64,000 bases of DNA from SIG307 sp964609025 (GCA_964609025.1 CAZSQM010000002.1:119457-183456); one strand, 5' to 3'. Shown: positions 54,184 through 63,152, numbered from the stretch's first letter. A program made the numbers and translations. The notes: generated by a model not told the origin, from the letters alone.

Positions 54184-56562
54184 TTAAAACTCTACAATGG
54201 TCACTCCGTGGTCGCCTTCGCCGAATCCTCCGATCCGGTAGCTTTTTACATAACGTAAACGCTTTAAATACTGATGCACCGCATCACGTAGCGCCCCCGT
54301 ACCGCGGCCGTGGATAATCGTCACCTGCGGCAGATGCGCCAGATATGCGTCGTCCAGATACTTCTCTAACACCGGAAGCGCCTCGTCGACACGCATTCCG
54401 ATTAAATTGCATTCCGGGCTGATGCTCATGCTCTTACCGAGCTTTATCTTTCCGGCTTCGGTTCTTGCCTTTTTCTCCGGCTCCTTCTCAGGCTCCGCCG
54501 GCTCAATATCCTTTAAGCTGACCTGCGTGCGCAACGCTCCCATCTGCACATACAATTCGCCTTTGGCATTCGGAAGGGTCGCAACCGTTCCAATCAGGTT
54601 AAGACTCAATACATGAACCGTGCTGCCGACCTTAATATCCTCTGCGGCAAGCTGTTTGCCCTGCTTGTTTTTCTTACGCTTTACCGCAAGCGAATTTTCC
54701 TTCTCTCCAAGCTTTTCACGAAGCGCGGCACGTTCCTGTTCCATTTCGCGCCCGGCGCCGTTTTGTTCCCACTTATGAAACTTTTTTATCGTAGCGTCCG
54801 CATAATCCTTTGCTTCCTGCAAAAGATCCTTTGCCTGTTCGTTTGCCTCCCGTAAAATACGCTCTTTTGCGGAATCCAGTCTCTCGTTTTTTTCGGCAAG
54901 CTTCCGTTTTAACTCCTCGGCTTCGGCAAGACGTTTTGCGGTTTCTTCCGCATCCCGTTCGGTCGCAATCCGCTTTTTCTCCAGGTCCGCAATCACATCC
55001 TCAAAGCTCTGGTCCTTTGCCCCGATAAAACCCTTTGCTTCTTCGATAATCTGCTCGGAAAGTCCCAGTTTCTTTGAGATGGCAAAGGCGTTACTCTTTC
55101 CCGGAATTCCGATTAACAGGCGGTACGTCGGACGAAGCGTTTCCACGGAAAATTCACAGCAGGCATTTGATACGCCTTCGGTTGAGAGCGCAAATATCTT
55201 TAATTCGCTGTAATGTGTGGTTGCCATTGTCCGGACGCCCTTCCGGTGCAGATACGTTAAAATTGCCATTGCAAGTGCCGCACCCTCCGTCGGGTCGGTT
55301 CCCGCTCCCAGCTCATCGAACAGTACCAGGGAATGCTCGTCCGCTTTTTCTAAAATGGACACGGTATTCGTCATATGGGAGGAAAAGGTACTAAGGCTCT
55401 GCTCAATGCTCTGTTCATCCCCGATGTCCGCAAACACATCCTGAAATACCGCAAGTTCCGAACCGTCAAATGCCGGAATGTGAAGCCCCGCCTGCCCCAT
55501 TAACGTAAACAGCCCTACGGTTTTCAACGACACCGTCTTACCGCCCGTATTCGGTCCCGTAATGACAAGCAGGGAAAAGTCCCCGCCCAAATAAATATCA
55601 ATTGGCACGACTTTATGCGGGTCAATGAGCGGGTGCCGCCCTTTTTTGATATTGATATAGCCCCGTTCGTTAAACTTCGGTTCCGTTGCCTTCATTGCCT
55701 TGGAAAGCGCCGCTCTCGCAAAAATAAAGTCTAACTCGGTCAGCGTCTGCATATTGTAGGCAAGATTTTCCGCATGCTCCGCCGCATACGCGGAAAGCTC
55801 CGCCAGTATCTTTTCGATTTCTGTTTTTTCCTTTTCGGCAAGCTCCGCCAGTTCATTGTTGAGCTTTACAATCGCCATCGGTTCCATGAAAACGGTGGCT
55901 CCTTTGGCGGACCGGTCGTGAATCATGCCGGAAAATCTGCTTTGGTACTCCTGCTTTACCGGCAGACAATATCTGCCGTTCCGCATCGTAACCAAAGCGT
56001 CCTGCAACATCAGCTTATTGTCCTGTGCGTTTACAATGGACGAAAGCTGCTCTTTTATTTTGTCATTGGTAAGACGCATCTGCCGCCGTATCTGTTTTAA
56101 GCCCGCGCTTGCATCGTCCGCGATTTCTTCCTCTGACAAAATACAGCGCTGAATCTCATTATTCAGCGCCACAAGCGGCTCCAGCAGGGAAAACCGCTCG
56201 GAGAGCGAATCCGTAATTTCTTCCTGTCCGCCGGTTCCGTACTGCTTTACCCGCAGGGTTGCGGTCAGCACCGAACTGATTTTCAGCAGCTCTCCTGCTA
56301 ACAGGGAAGACCCCACTTCCAGAAGCTTTACCGTCCCTCTGATATCCGGAAGTCCGTGGAAGGAAAGTCCTCCTTTTTGAAAAATTCTCGTCAGCGCATC
56401 GGAGGTTTCCCTCTGCAAAGACAGAATTTCAGAAAGCTCCGTCTGCGGCTTCAATTCCGCGCACAGCTTTTTCCCCGGTTCGGAACCGGCAAACTGCTGC
56501 AGCCGCTCTGTTATTTTCCCGTACTCTAAGGTACGCAATGCTTTTTCGTTTACACTCGCCAT
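54184..56562 (-). CDS. mutS2: MutS2 family ATPase/endonuclease
   Basis: A 792-residue protein with the MutS core, Walker A TGPNTGGKTVSLKTVGLF and Walker B LVLFDELGAGTDPTEGAALA, then a long coiled-coil rich in K and E, and a C-terminal Smr domain (VTIIHGRGTGALRDAVHQYL). In Firmicutes MutS2 rescues collided ribosomes and limits recombination. The Smr motif usually reads LDLRG or LDLHG; here the place reads CNLIG, so nuclease activity may be reduced. First gene of the run leading to the two-component system. Confidence 0.94.
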   Translation of the reverse strand: MASVNEKALRTLEYGKITERLQQFAGSEPGKKLCAELKPQTELSEILSLQRETSDALTRIFQKGGLSFHGLPDIRGTVKLLEVGSSLLAGELLKISSVLTATLRVKQYGTGGQEEITDSLSERFSLLEPLVALNNEIQRCILSEEEIADDASAGLKQIRRQMRLTNDKIKEQLSSIVNAQDNKLMLQDALVTMRNGRYCLPVKQEYQSRFSGMIHDRSAKGATVFMEPMAIVKLNNELAELAEKEKTEIEKILAELSAYAAEHAENLAYNMQTLTELDFIFARAALSKAMKATEPKFNERGYINIKKGRHPLIDPHKVVPIDIYLGGDFSLLVITGPNTGGKTVSLKTVGLFTLMGQAGLHIPAFDGSELAVFQDVFADIGDEQSIEQSLSTFSSHMTNTVSILEKADEHSLVLFDELGAGTDPTEGAALAMAILTYLHRKGVRTMATTHYSELKIFALSTEGVSNACCEFSVETLRPTYRLLIGIPGKSNAFAISKKLGLSEQIIEEAKGFIGAKDQSFEDVIADLEKKRIATERDAEETAKRLAEAEELKRKLAEKNERLDSAKERILREANEQAKDLLQEAKDYADATIKKFHKWEQNGAGREMEQERAALREKLGEKENSLAVKRKKNKQGKQLAAEDIKVGSTVHVLSLNLIGTVATLPNAKGELYVQMGALRTQVSLKDIEPAEPEKEPEKKARTEAGKIKLGKSMSISPECNLIGMRVDEALPVLEKYLDDAYLAHLPQVTIIHGRGTGALRDAVHQYLKRLRYVKSYRIGGFGEGDHGVTIVEF

Positions 56563-56603
56563 ACTACGAATACCTCTTACCTAAAACCAAATTTACCTTC
56601 CGG

Positions 56604-57113
56604 TTACTCTCCGCCGACCTCGCTCCAGCTGTGACGATGCAGTTCCCCCTGGGTCTGCATATGGGCAAAGCCGTTCTGTCGCAGGGCTTCATAAGTAACA
56701 ATCGCCACGGAATTGGAAAGATTTAACGATCGGATTTTTTCTAACATCGGAATCCGGATACACCGCTCTTTATCCCGCATTAAAATCTCCTCGGGAATCC
56801 CGGCACTTTCCTTACCGAACATGATATATGCCTCCGGTTCAAACGCCGCTTCCGTATAGAGCTTCTGCCCCTTTGTGGTTGCCATGTAGGGTCTGGCGCC
56901 CGGATTTTTCAAAAGAAACTCCTCGTAATTTTTGTATACGGAAAGGTCGATTTCCTTCCAGTAATCCATTCCCGCGCGCCGCACCGCTTTCTCCGATATG
57001 TCAAACCCAAGCGGTTCAATCAGATGCAGCCTGCTTCCGGTCGCAACACAGGTACGGCCGATGTTTCCCGTATTTGCCGGAATTTCCGGCTCCAGTAGAA
57101 CAATATTTAACAT
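56604..57113 (-). CDS. trmL: tRNA (cytidine/uridine 34-2'-O)-methyltransferase
   Basis: A 169-residue SPOUT methyltransferase that methylates the ribose of the wobble base in some leucine tRNAs. MLNIVLLEPEIPANTGNIGR, the knot parts YIMFGKESAGIPEEIL and IRIPMLEKIRSLNLSNSVAI are typical. AGGAG lies five bases before the ATG. Confidence 0.94.
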   Translation of the reverse strand: MLNIVLLEPEIPANTGNIGRTCVATGSRLHLIEPLGFDISEKAVRRAGMDYWKEIDLSVYKNYEEFLLKNPGARPYMATTKGQKLYTEAAFEPEAYIMFGKESAGIPEEILMRDKERCIRIPMLEKIRSLNLSNSVAIVTYEALRQNGFAHMQTQGELHRHSWSEVGGE

Positions 57114-57194
57114 AACATCTCCTGCATTTCATGACATACGGCGACGTTCGCCTCTGCTTTGTGACCCGGTCGCCTAAATAACGAAAGGGTGAAC

Positions 57195-57662
57195 TTATTC
57201 ACCCTTAATCGACACATTAATTTCTATTGATTTTCCGTCTTCCAATGTCAGCGGAATACAAATATTTGCCGCATAATTTGTAGAAAATACTACATCGCCG
57301 GAGCACATGGTCGGAGGGGTAATATCAATACCGATGCCCTTGGTGGAAAATATCGTTGCGGAATTTCCGAGAATCATATTCCCCAGTTCGCAAATTGCGC
57401 TGGTAGACATCTCGTTCATCTCCGTTACCGGCATCATCATCATCTTTGATGCAATCGCACAAGCCACCTCGTTTTGGAAAGCAATCATAACCTGTCCCTT
57501 CATCTCCCCGGTAACCCCAATCATAATAATCAGAGAATCTTTCTCAAATGCCGCTTCCTTAATGGAAGGCTTTCCCACCTTTGTTTCTATTCCAAAGTCA
57601 TGCAATACACTCGCCGCCGCTGCTAAAAAAGGATTTACATGTTCAACATTCAGTAGTGCCAT
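57195..57662 (-). CDS. CheX/CheC-like chemotaxis phosphatase
   Basis: A 155-residue protein of the CheX type, which removes phosphate from CheY-P. The active E-x2-N motif is in ICELGNMILGNSATIFSTKG. The start at 57662 has GGAGG nine bases upstream. Other chemotaxis genes are not in the window; a related use with another response regulator is possible. Confidence 0.83.
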   Translation of the reverse strand: MALLNVEHVNPFLAAAASVLHDFGIETKVGKPSIKEAAFEKDSLIIMIGVTGEMKGQVMIAFQNEVACAIASKMMMMPVTEMNEMSTSAICELGNMILGNSATIFSTKGIGIDITPPTMCSGDVVFSTNYAANICIPLTLEDGKSIEINVSIKGE

Positions 57663-57717
57663 TTGCAAATGCCTCCATTCAATTTTCTCTTTTGGCGCTC
57701 CCATACCTTTTATTGTA

Positions 57718-58377
57718 TCACATTCTGGGGCTTACCGCAAGCACCGTTTTCAGCTTCTTACGGATTCGCTGCAACGCATTATCAATGGATTTCGGCTCCT
57801 TTCCCATAACCTCCGCAATCCGCTGGCAGGGCAGTCCTGCCGCATAATAGGAAAGCACCTGCCGTTCCATACCGCTGAGGCGCGACACTACCTCCTCCTC
57901 AAACCGGATACTGCGTTCTCTGTTAATCACCGAATTTTCCGGGTTCTTCTGCCAGTAATCAACACTCTCGTAATGCGCCGCGGAATTGCCCGGCTGCCCG
58001 GTATCCTCCGCACATTCAACCAGGTCGATGGAAACATAGTTGTTTAACGGCTGGTTCTTCTTCGTATTGGAAGACTTAATCGCCGTATACATCTGCCTGC
58101 TCACGCAAAGCTTGGCAAACGCCGAAAAAGAATCGTTCTTCTCCGGCCGGTACTCACGAATTGCCTTAAACAGTCCGATCATTCCCTCCTGGATTAAGTC
58201 CTCTTTATCCCCGCCCACCAGATACAGTGCCGTTGCCTTGCTTCTCACCATGTTTTTGTAGCGGTTGAGCATTTCCTCCATTGCCGCGTTCTCGCCTTTC
58301 TGACAGCGTAAAAGCAGTTCCTTTTCCGGTGCGGAAGCTATCTCGTTTTTCTGTTCCTTTGTTTCGCAGTCTGTCAC
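57718..58377 (-). CDS. sigH: RNA polymerase sigma factor, SigH type
   Basis: A 219-residue sigma-70 family factor. Region 2 reads NMVRSKATALYLVGGDKEDL then IQEGMIGLFKAIREYRP, and region 4 LSGMERQVLSYYAAGLPCQR. In spore formers SigH starts sporulation genes. It begins with GTG, preceded by GGAGG seven bases upstream. The position after yacP and rlmB is the same as in Bacillus, which supports the name. Confidence 0.9.
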   Translation of the reverse strand: MTDCETKEQKNEIASAPEKELLLRCQKGENAAMEEMLNRYKNMVRSKATALYLVGGDKEDLIQEGMIGLFKAIREYRPEKNDSFSAFAKLCVSRQMYTAIKSSNTKKNQPLNNYVSIDLVECAEDTGQPGNSAAHYESVDYWQKNPENSVINRERSIRFEEEVVSRLSGMERQVLSYYAAGLPCQRIAEVMGKEPKSIDNALQRIRKKLKTVLAVSPRM

Positions 58378-58389
58378 GTTTCGCCCTCC

Positions 58390-58914
58390 TCACTCATCCT
58401 CACGGAGCCGCATCTGTTCCAGCATTTCCGCAGTTTCCCGCGGTAATGAATCCAAAAGAACATTCCGTCCTCCCGGCTTTGCCGTTTTCTTTTCCATCGT
58501 TTCCCGCATTTCACGTTCCGCAAGCTCAATCTCATGCCGCAGCTCCTTTGCCGTCATCCGTGCAGCGCCGCCCGCAAGAATAATCATCTGTTCCAAACCG
58601 TCGCCGGTTGCCACCCGTAACCGGTACTTTCCGCCCATCTGCCACGATACCGCTTCGATAAAACTGTCCGCAGTCAGTGCTTCCTTGGTATAAACAATAT
58701 CAATCCCGCCGTAATGTACAACGCTTCCGGGACTTCCCTTTGTCTTATATCCGTCAAATACCAGTATAATATCATTCTTCCGAAACGCCTGATAATTTAC
58801 AAGCATGTCCGCAAGCTTTATCCTTGCAGCCTCCAGATCCTCCTCCGAAAGGTTCCGCAGCATCGGCCATGCAAATATAATATTATACCCGTCCACCAGC
58901 AATATTTCCCGCAT
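58390..58914 (-). CDS. yacP: NYN domain ribonuclease, YacP/Rae1 type
   Basis: A 174-residue PIN-like endonuclease. EILLVDGYNIIFAWPML and DIILVFDGYKTKGSPGSV carry the conserved aspartates, followed by VATGDGLEQMIILAGGA. In Bacillus Rae1 cuts mRNA on the ribosome. The helical C-terminus and its place between rlmB and sigH match the family. Confidence 0.92.
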   Translation of the reverse strand: MREILLVDGYNIIFAWPMLRNLSEEDLEAARIKLADMLVNYQAFRKNDIILVFDGYKTKGSPGSVVHYGGIDIVYTKEALTADSFIEAVSWQMGGKYRLRVATGDGLEQMIILAGGAARMTAKELRHEIELAEREMRETMEKKTAKPGGRNVLLDSLPRETAEMLEQMRLREDE

Positions 58915-59023
58915 ACTGCCTCTCCTTTCCCAAAAGTTTCCCTGCGGCCGTTCCGCTTCTTTTTCCGTAGCTTGCTGCCCTCTTTACAGGCAGCCGTTTC
59001 CTAAGCCTGTCCGAAAGCAACGA

Positions 59024-59767
59024 CTATCGAAAGGAGCGCTGGCGCACGATTTCATAGGCAAGTACCCCCGCCGCCACGGAAGCGTTTAAGGAATCAATCT
59101 CCCCCTTCATCGGGATGCTGGTAACAAAATCGCACTTTTCTCTTACCAGACGGCTGACACCCTCACCCTCGTTTCCGATGACAAGTCCAATCGGTCCGGT
59201 CAGATTCTGCCGGTACATCACCTCGCCGTCCATTGCCGCGCAGACAAACCAAAGCCCTTCCTTTTTCAATTCCTCCATCGTCTGCACCAGATTCGTCACC
59301 TTCGCCACCGGCGTATAATTTAACGCGCCCGCGCTTGTTTTGGCAACCGTTGCCGTAAGTCCCGCCGCCCGCCGCTTCGGAATAATGACGCCGTGGGCTC
59401 CCGCAAGGTTCGCGGTACGGATAATCGCGCCTAAATTATGCGGGTCTTCAATGCCGTCCAGTAAAATCAAAAACGGCGCTTCTCCCTTTTCCTTTGCAAT
59501 CGCAAGTATATCGGACACCTCGGCGTATTCATATGCCGCCGCATACGCAATTACCCCCTGATGCTTTCCGGTTGCGGACAACTGGTCTAAGCGCTCTTTT
59601 TTTACAAATGTCACAAGTGCATTCTGTTTTTTTGCCTCCCGCAGAATCGTGCCGACGGCACCCTCCTGATTTCCTTCCAGCACAAACAGCCGGTCTATTG
59701 TCTTTCCCGAGCGAAATGCCTCCAGTACCGCATTTCTTCCTTCGATTGTCAGTTCCTCGTATCGCAT
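59024..59767 (-). CDS. rlmB: 23S rRNA (guanosine 2251-2'-O)-methyltransferase
   Basis: A 247-residue SPOUT enzyme. The N-terminal L30e-like part (LTIEGRNAVLEAFRSGKTID) and the knot motifs ILLDGIEDPHNLGAIIRTAN, GLVIGNEGEGVSRLVREKCD and IPMKGEIDSLNASVAAGVL are clear. The start at 59767 has GAGG four bases upstream and overlaps mrnC by 19 bases, so translation is coupled. Confidence 0.94.
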   Translation of the reverse strand: MRYEELTIEGRNAVLEAFRSGKTIDRLFVLEGNQEGAVGTILREAKKQNALVTFVKKERLDQLSATGKHQGVIAYAAAYEYAEVSDILAIAKEKGEAPFLILLDGIEDPHNLGAIIRTANLAGAHGVIIPKRRAAGLTATVAKTSAGALNYTPVAKVTNLVQTMEELKKEGLWFVCAAMDGEVMYRQNLTGPIGLVIGNEGEGVSRLVREKCDFVTSIPMKGEIDSLNASVAAGVLAYEIVRQRSFR

Positions 59768-60264
59768 GCTTCCTCTTTTCCTTCCGTTAATCCTGCCTTT
59801 GCCATACCGAGCATCCGGCTTGTCTGCCCGGTCAGATACCAATACCCAAACAATGCTTCAAACCCCGTTGCCGTCCGGTAGTCCCCAATGGTCGCGTTTT
59901 TTGCGCTGGTGTAGGATTTTGCATTCCGCCCGCGCCGGAACACCGCCTGCTCCTCCTCGGTCAGAAGCTCCTTAATTCGATGATAAGCGTCCTTTTGCGC
60001 CTCCGCCTTTACTAATTTACTTGCGTGCTTATGCAGCACATTGACCGGCGCATTCCCCTGCTCTACCAATATCGTCCGGATAATAATCTCATACACCGCG
60101 TCCCCGATATAGGCAAGCGTCAGCGAGGAGTAGGTTTTCATATCCTGCTTCTTCAGGGCAAAGGTTTCACAGAGCATTCCGAAAAGGGGCTTTTCCGGAC
60201 TGCCCTCCGAAAAAGACGGCAGCAGCGGCTCCCCCTCACCTCCGGACTTTATACCAGTTCCCAT
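59749..60264 (-). CDS. mrnC: Mini-ribonuclease III
   Basis: A 171-residue RNase III-like enzyme without a dsRNA-binding domain, which matures 23S rRNA. The catalytic helix is LTLAYIGDAVYEIIIRTILV, and KNATIGDYRTATGFEALFGY is the second acidic part. It overlaps cysS by 16 bases and starts after GAGAGG. About 40 extra N-terminal residues precede the core, so an internal ATG (MKTYSSLTLAYIGD) is an alternative. Confidence 0.9.
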   Translation of the reverse strand: MGTGIKSGGEGEPLLPSFSEGSPEKPLFGMLCETFALKKQDMKTYSSLTLAYIGDAVYEIIIRTILVEQGNAPVNVLHKHASKLVKAEAQKDAYHRIKELLTEEEQAVFRRGRNAKSYTSAKNATIGDYRTATGFEALFGYWYLTGQTSRMLGMAKAGLTEGKEEACDTRN

Positions 60265-61676
60265 ACAACGCCCTCTCTCGTGTCTTTAATAGCAACGCCG
60301 CGTGCCAGCAGCTCGTCGCGGATGGCATCTGCCTTTGCAAAATCCTTTGCTTTCTTTGCTTCCTTACGTTCTTCGATTTTTGCGAGAACAAACGCCGTCA
60401 GTTCCTCGTCCACGCCACTGTCCGCTCCGTTTTCGGCGCCGCTCTCCGCTGTCGTAAGCTGCAAACCGAGCACCTCGTCCATTTCCCGTATCAGGGCAAG
60501 CTTTGTTGCGCCGTTCATTTCATCCTTAAGTACGTCATACACTACCGTAAGCGCACTGGACGTATTGATATCGTTGGCAAGCGCCTCCAAAAACCTTGTG
60601 CGGTACGCCTCTTTCTTCGCAGCGTCCACCGCTCCGTCCGCGCTAAGCGCCGCCACTCTCTTGACTAACTTCTGATAAGCCGCCGCCACCTGGTCCAGCA
60701 CCTCATAGGAGAACTCAAGCGGCTTGCGATAGTGGGACTGCAAGCAGAACATCCGGTAAACAAGCGGATTGTAGCCCTTTTCTTCCAACAGGGAAACCGT
60801 CAGGAAATCTCCCTTCGACTTACTCATCTTGCCGGAACGGTCATTTAAGTGATGCACATGGAACCAGTAATTGCACCACTTATGTCCCAGATATGCTTCG
60901 CTTTGTGCAATTTCGTTCGTATGGTGCGGGAAAATATTGTCCACACCGCCGCAGTGGATATCCATCCTCTCGCCGAGATGCTTAATCGAGATACCGGAGC
61001 ATTCGATATGCCACCCCGGATAGCCGACGCCCCACGGGCTTTCCCACTTTAACTCCTGCGCGTCAAATTTCGATTTCGTAAACCAAAGTACAAAGTCGCT
61101 CTTATTTTTCTTATTTTCATCCTGCTCCACATCATCCCGCACACCCACTAAAAGCTCCTTTTCGCTCTGGCTGGAAAACACATAGTAATCCTCTAACTTT
61201 GAGGTATCAAAGTACACATTGCCGCCTGCCACATAAGCGTAGCCCTTTTCCAACAGCACTTCCACAATATGAATAAAATCGGAAATACAGTTGGTTGCCG
61301 GTTCTACGACATCCGGTGTTTTAATATTTAACTTTTTGCAGTCGGAAAAAAATGCGTCCGTGTAGAACTTTGCAATTTCCATTACGCTCTTATTCTCGCG
61401 CTTTGCGCCCTTTAGCATTTTATCCTCGCCGGTATCCGCGTCACTGGAAAGATGCCCTACATCCGTAATATTCATTACGCGCTTTACATCATATCCCGCA
61501 AACCGCAGGGACTTTTCCAGAACGTCCTCCATAATATAGCTGCGCAGATTCCCGATATGGGCAAAATGATATACGGTCGGACCGCAGGTATACATCTTTA
61601 CTTTTCCGTCCTCATTCGGCACAAACGGCTCTACCTTTCTTGTCAATGTGTTGAATAGCTGAAACCTGTTTTCCAT
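60249..61676 (-). CDS. cysS: Cysteinyl-tRNA synthetase
   Basis: A 475-residue class I synthetase charging tRNA-Cys. The signature motifs are MYTCGPTVYHFAHIGNLRSY (HIGH type, with a zinc cysteine) and GKMSKSKGDFLT (KMSKS). Further zinc ligands lie in GWHIECSGISI. The start at 61676 has AAGGAG six bases upstream. The frame stays open upstream through a T-rich tandem repeat, but without support. It follows cysE and is under the same cysteine T-box leader. Confidence 0.95.
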   Translation of the reverse strand: MENRFQLFNTLTRKVEPFVPNEDGKVKMYTCGPTVYHFAHIGNLRSYIMEDVLEKSLRFAGYDVKRVMNITDVGHLSSDADTGEDKMLKGAKRENKSVMEIAKFYTDAFFSDCKKLNIKTPDVVEPATNCISDFIHIVEVLLEKGYAYVAGGNVYFDTSKLEDYYVFSSQSEKELLVGVRDDVEQDENKKNKSDFVLWFTKSKFDAQELKWESPWGVGYPGWHIECSGISIKHLGERMDIHCGGVDNIFPHHTNEIAQSEAYLGHKWCNYWFHVHHLNDRSGKMSKSKGDFLTVSLLEEKGYNPLVYRMFCLQSHYRKPLEFSYEVLDQVAAAYQKLVKRVAALSADGAVDAAKKEAYRTRFLEALANDINTSSALTVVYDVLKDEMNGATKLALIREMDEVLGLQLTTAESGAENGADSGVDEELTAFVLAKIEERKEAKKAKDFAKADAIRDELLARGVAIKDTREGVVWELV

Positions 61677-61687
61677 GTCGTGCTCCT

Positions 61688-61727
61688 TTTCTTTTTGTTT
61701 CTTTTTGTTTCTTTTTGTTTCTTTTTG
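61688..61727 (+). repeat. Tandem repeat of 10 bases, four copies
   Basis: TTTCTTTTTG is repeated four times without change, followed by a degenerate fifth copy. It lies between cysE and cysS, just upstream of the cysS ribosome site. Copy number could vary by slippage. Confidence 0.85.
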
Positions 61728-61761
61728 TTGCTTTTCGTTTGTTCTTGTTTTTTCTTCTCTT

Positions 61762-62418
61762 CTATTTTTTCTCAAGCGCAGCGGCAAGTTCTTCCAGTCG
61801 TTCTTTTAACTTTGCGTTTTCCTGCTGCAAACGGTCGATTTCCGACATAACCGGGTTCGGCAGATGCACCTGATCCAGATCCTCCCTCGGCACACGCACA
61901 TTGTCCCGCTTTACGATAATGCCCGGTACGCCGACTACCGTGGAATTCGGGGGAACCTCTTTTAGTACCACCGAGCCCGCTCCGATTTTGGAATTTTCCC
62001 CTACGGTAAAGGATCCAAGCACTTTTGCGCCGGCGCTGATCATAACATTGTCCCCAATGGTAGGATGGCGCTTTCCCTGTTCCTTTCCGGTGCCGCCTAA
62101 GGTCACACCCTGATACAGCGTTACATTATCGCCGATAACCGCCGTTTCGCCGATGACTACGCCGTGACCGTGGTCGATAAATAAGCCCTTGCCGATTTGC
62201 GCCCCCGGATGAATCTCGATACCGGTCTTTCGCGCGGTCCGCTGGGAATACCAGCGCGCCAGAAAATAGTGCTTTTTCAGGTATAATTTGTGTGCCAGAC
62301 GATGTCTTAAAATCGCCCGGAAGCTCGGGTATAAAAACACCTCCCATGAGGTTTTAATTGCCGCGTCCCGTTCTTTTATCACTTGCATTTCTTCTTTTAC
62401 ATACTGAATAAAGCCCAT
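61762..62418 (-). CDS. cysE: Serine O-acetyltransferase
   Basis: A 218-residue enzyme with the left-handed beta-helix of hexapeptide repeats: HPGAQIGKGLFIDHGHGVVI, GETAVIGDNVTLYQGVTLGG and NSKIGAGSVVLKEVPPNSTV. It makes O-acetylserine for cysteine synthesis. The short N-terminal domain (EpsC type, as in Gram-positives) and a C-terminal coiled coil (RLQQENAKLKERLEELAAAL) are seen; the tail is longer than usual. GGAGG lies before the ATG. Confidence 0.95.
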   Translation of the reverse strand: MGFIQYVKEEMQVIKERDAAIKTSWEVFLYPSFRAILRHRLAHKLYLKKHYFLARWYSQRTARKTGIEIHPGAQIGKGLFIDHGHGVVIGETAVIGDNVTLYQGVTLGGTGKEQGKRHPTIGDNVMISAGAKVLGSFTVGENSKIGAGSVVLKEVPPNSTVVGVPGIIVKRDNVRVPREDLDQVHLPNPVMSEIDRLQQENAKLKERLEELAAALEKK

Positions 62419-62483
62419 AGAAGCCTCCTTTTACAAAGCATTTTGGTACGCCGGGAGTAACCGGTATTTCCTATAAAACATAG

Positions 62484-62748
62484 AAAACACCTCTTCTTAC
62501 GAAGAGGTGCAGGATACACGGTTCCACTCAACTTTTACAGGCAGCCGCGCCATCCGCGCGATACTTTCTGTTCTTTTTGCATGGTAACGGCTGCCGCCGT
62601 ACAAGGCTACCCGCTCTGCGCGCTCACCCGTCCGCTCCGAAATGCACTTCACCGGAACCGCCTGCCGGAACTGCTTTCAGCCGATGACAGTTCCTCTCTG
62701 ACGCCGCTTATTCCGGCTACTCTTTTCTTCACTGCGTTTTTATTTACT
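62484..62748 (-). promoter_or_regulatory. T-box leader of cysE-cysS, cysteine specific
   Basis: On the minus strand the conserved T-box core reads TGAGTGGAACCGTG (62517-62530). It is followed by a terminator with an 9-bp stem, CACCTCTTC with GAAGAGGTG (62488-62509), and a T-run. The upstream part folds into long stems, and GAAGTGCATTTC (specifier UGC, 62644-62646) fits cysteine. When tRNA-Cys is uncharged the terminator is opened and cysE and cysS are read. The T-box core and terminator are direct sequence evidence; the specifier is inferred. Confidence 0.88.
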
Positions 62749-62754
62749 CCCTTT

Positions 62755-62784
62755 ATTATATGCAGGAAAGAAGACTTTTGTCAA
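62755..62784 (-). promoter_or_regulatory. Promoter of the cysteine T-box operon
   Basis: Minus strand: TTGACA (62779-62784), an 18-base spacer and TATAAT (62755-62760). Both boxes are perfect; start of transcription near 62748. The MITE-like element is inserted ten bases upstream of the -35 box. Confidence 0.9.
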
Positions 62785-62793
62785 GAGATTTTC

Positions 62794-63143
62794 AAGGCGC
62801 TGCAGGACAATCGTTTGTAAAGTTCCGAGGGGCAAAAGCGGATTCCGATTACGGAACTTTGCACAGGGGAAAGAGTCCTTTCTCCTGTTTCGGATATAAG
62901 ACTTTCTAATTGCTCCGGTAAAATTGTGAAATAATCACGCAACCGACCTCTACGCGCCATCCGTGGCGCGTACCGGTCTTGTCCGGACGTCCTGTCCGGA
63001 CCTTGCTGGTACCAAACGGAGCAATAAGAAAGTCTAATATCCTGCACAACGTTCAGGGACTCTTTCTCCCATGCAACGTTCCTTTGGTCGCAGAACATGT
63101 TTTGCTCCTCGGAACTTTACAAGCGATTGCCCTGAAGGCGCTG
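62794..63143. mobile_element. 332-bp MITE-like foldback with 9-bp target-site duplication
   Basis: The element runs from 62803 to 63134. Its terminal 35 bases (62803-62837 and 63100-63134) are inverted repeats with three mismatches, beginning CAGGACAATCGTTTGTAA and CAGGGCAATCGCTTGTAA. A second inner pair, 62892-62917 with 63017-63042, has two mismatches. The centre has a 9-bp stem (TACGCGCCA/TGGCGCGTA) and repeated GTCCGGAC. The 9-bp direct repeat AAGGCGCTG flanks it exactly (62794-62802 and 63135-63143). There is no coding capacity, so a transposase would act from elsewhere. Confidence 0.88.
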
Positions 63144-63152
63144 CTCTTTGAC

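Noticed and set aside
53406..54317. Long open frame on the plus strand (about 300 codons)
   Set aside because: It is antisense to the response regulator and the start of its kinase, has no ribosome site and reads as low-complexity residues; it is a shadow of the real genes.
57307..58047. Plus-strand frame of 246 codons
   Set aside because: Antisense to cheX and sigH; the minus-strand genes are certain.
61677..61787. N-terminal extension of CysS through the T-rich repeat
   Set aside because: It would add 37 residues of K/E/Q/R without family support; the ATG at 61676 has a ribosome site and fits the family.
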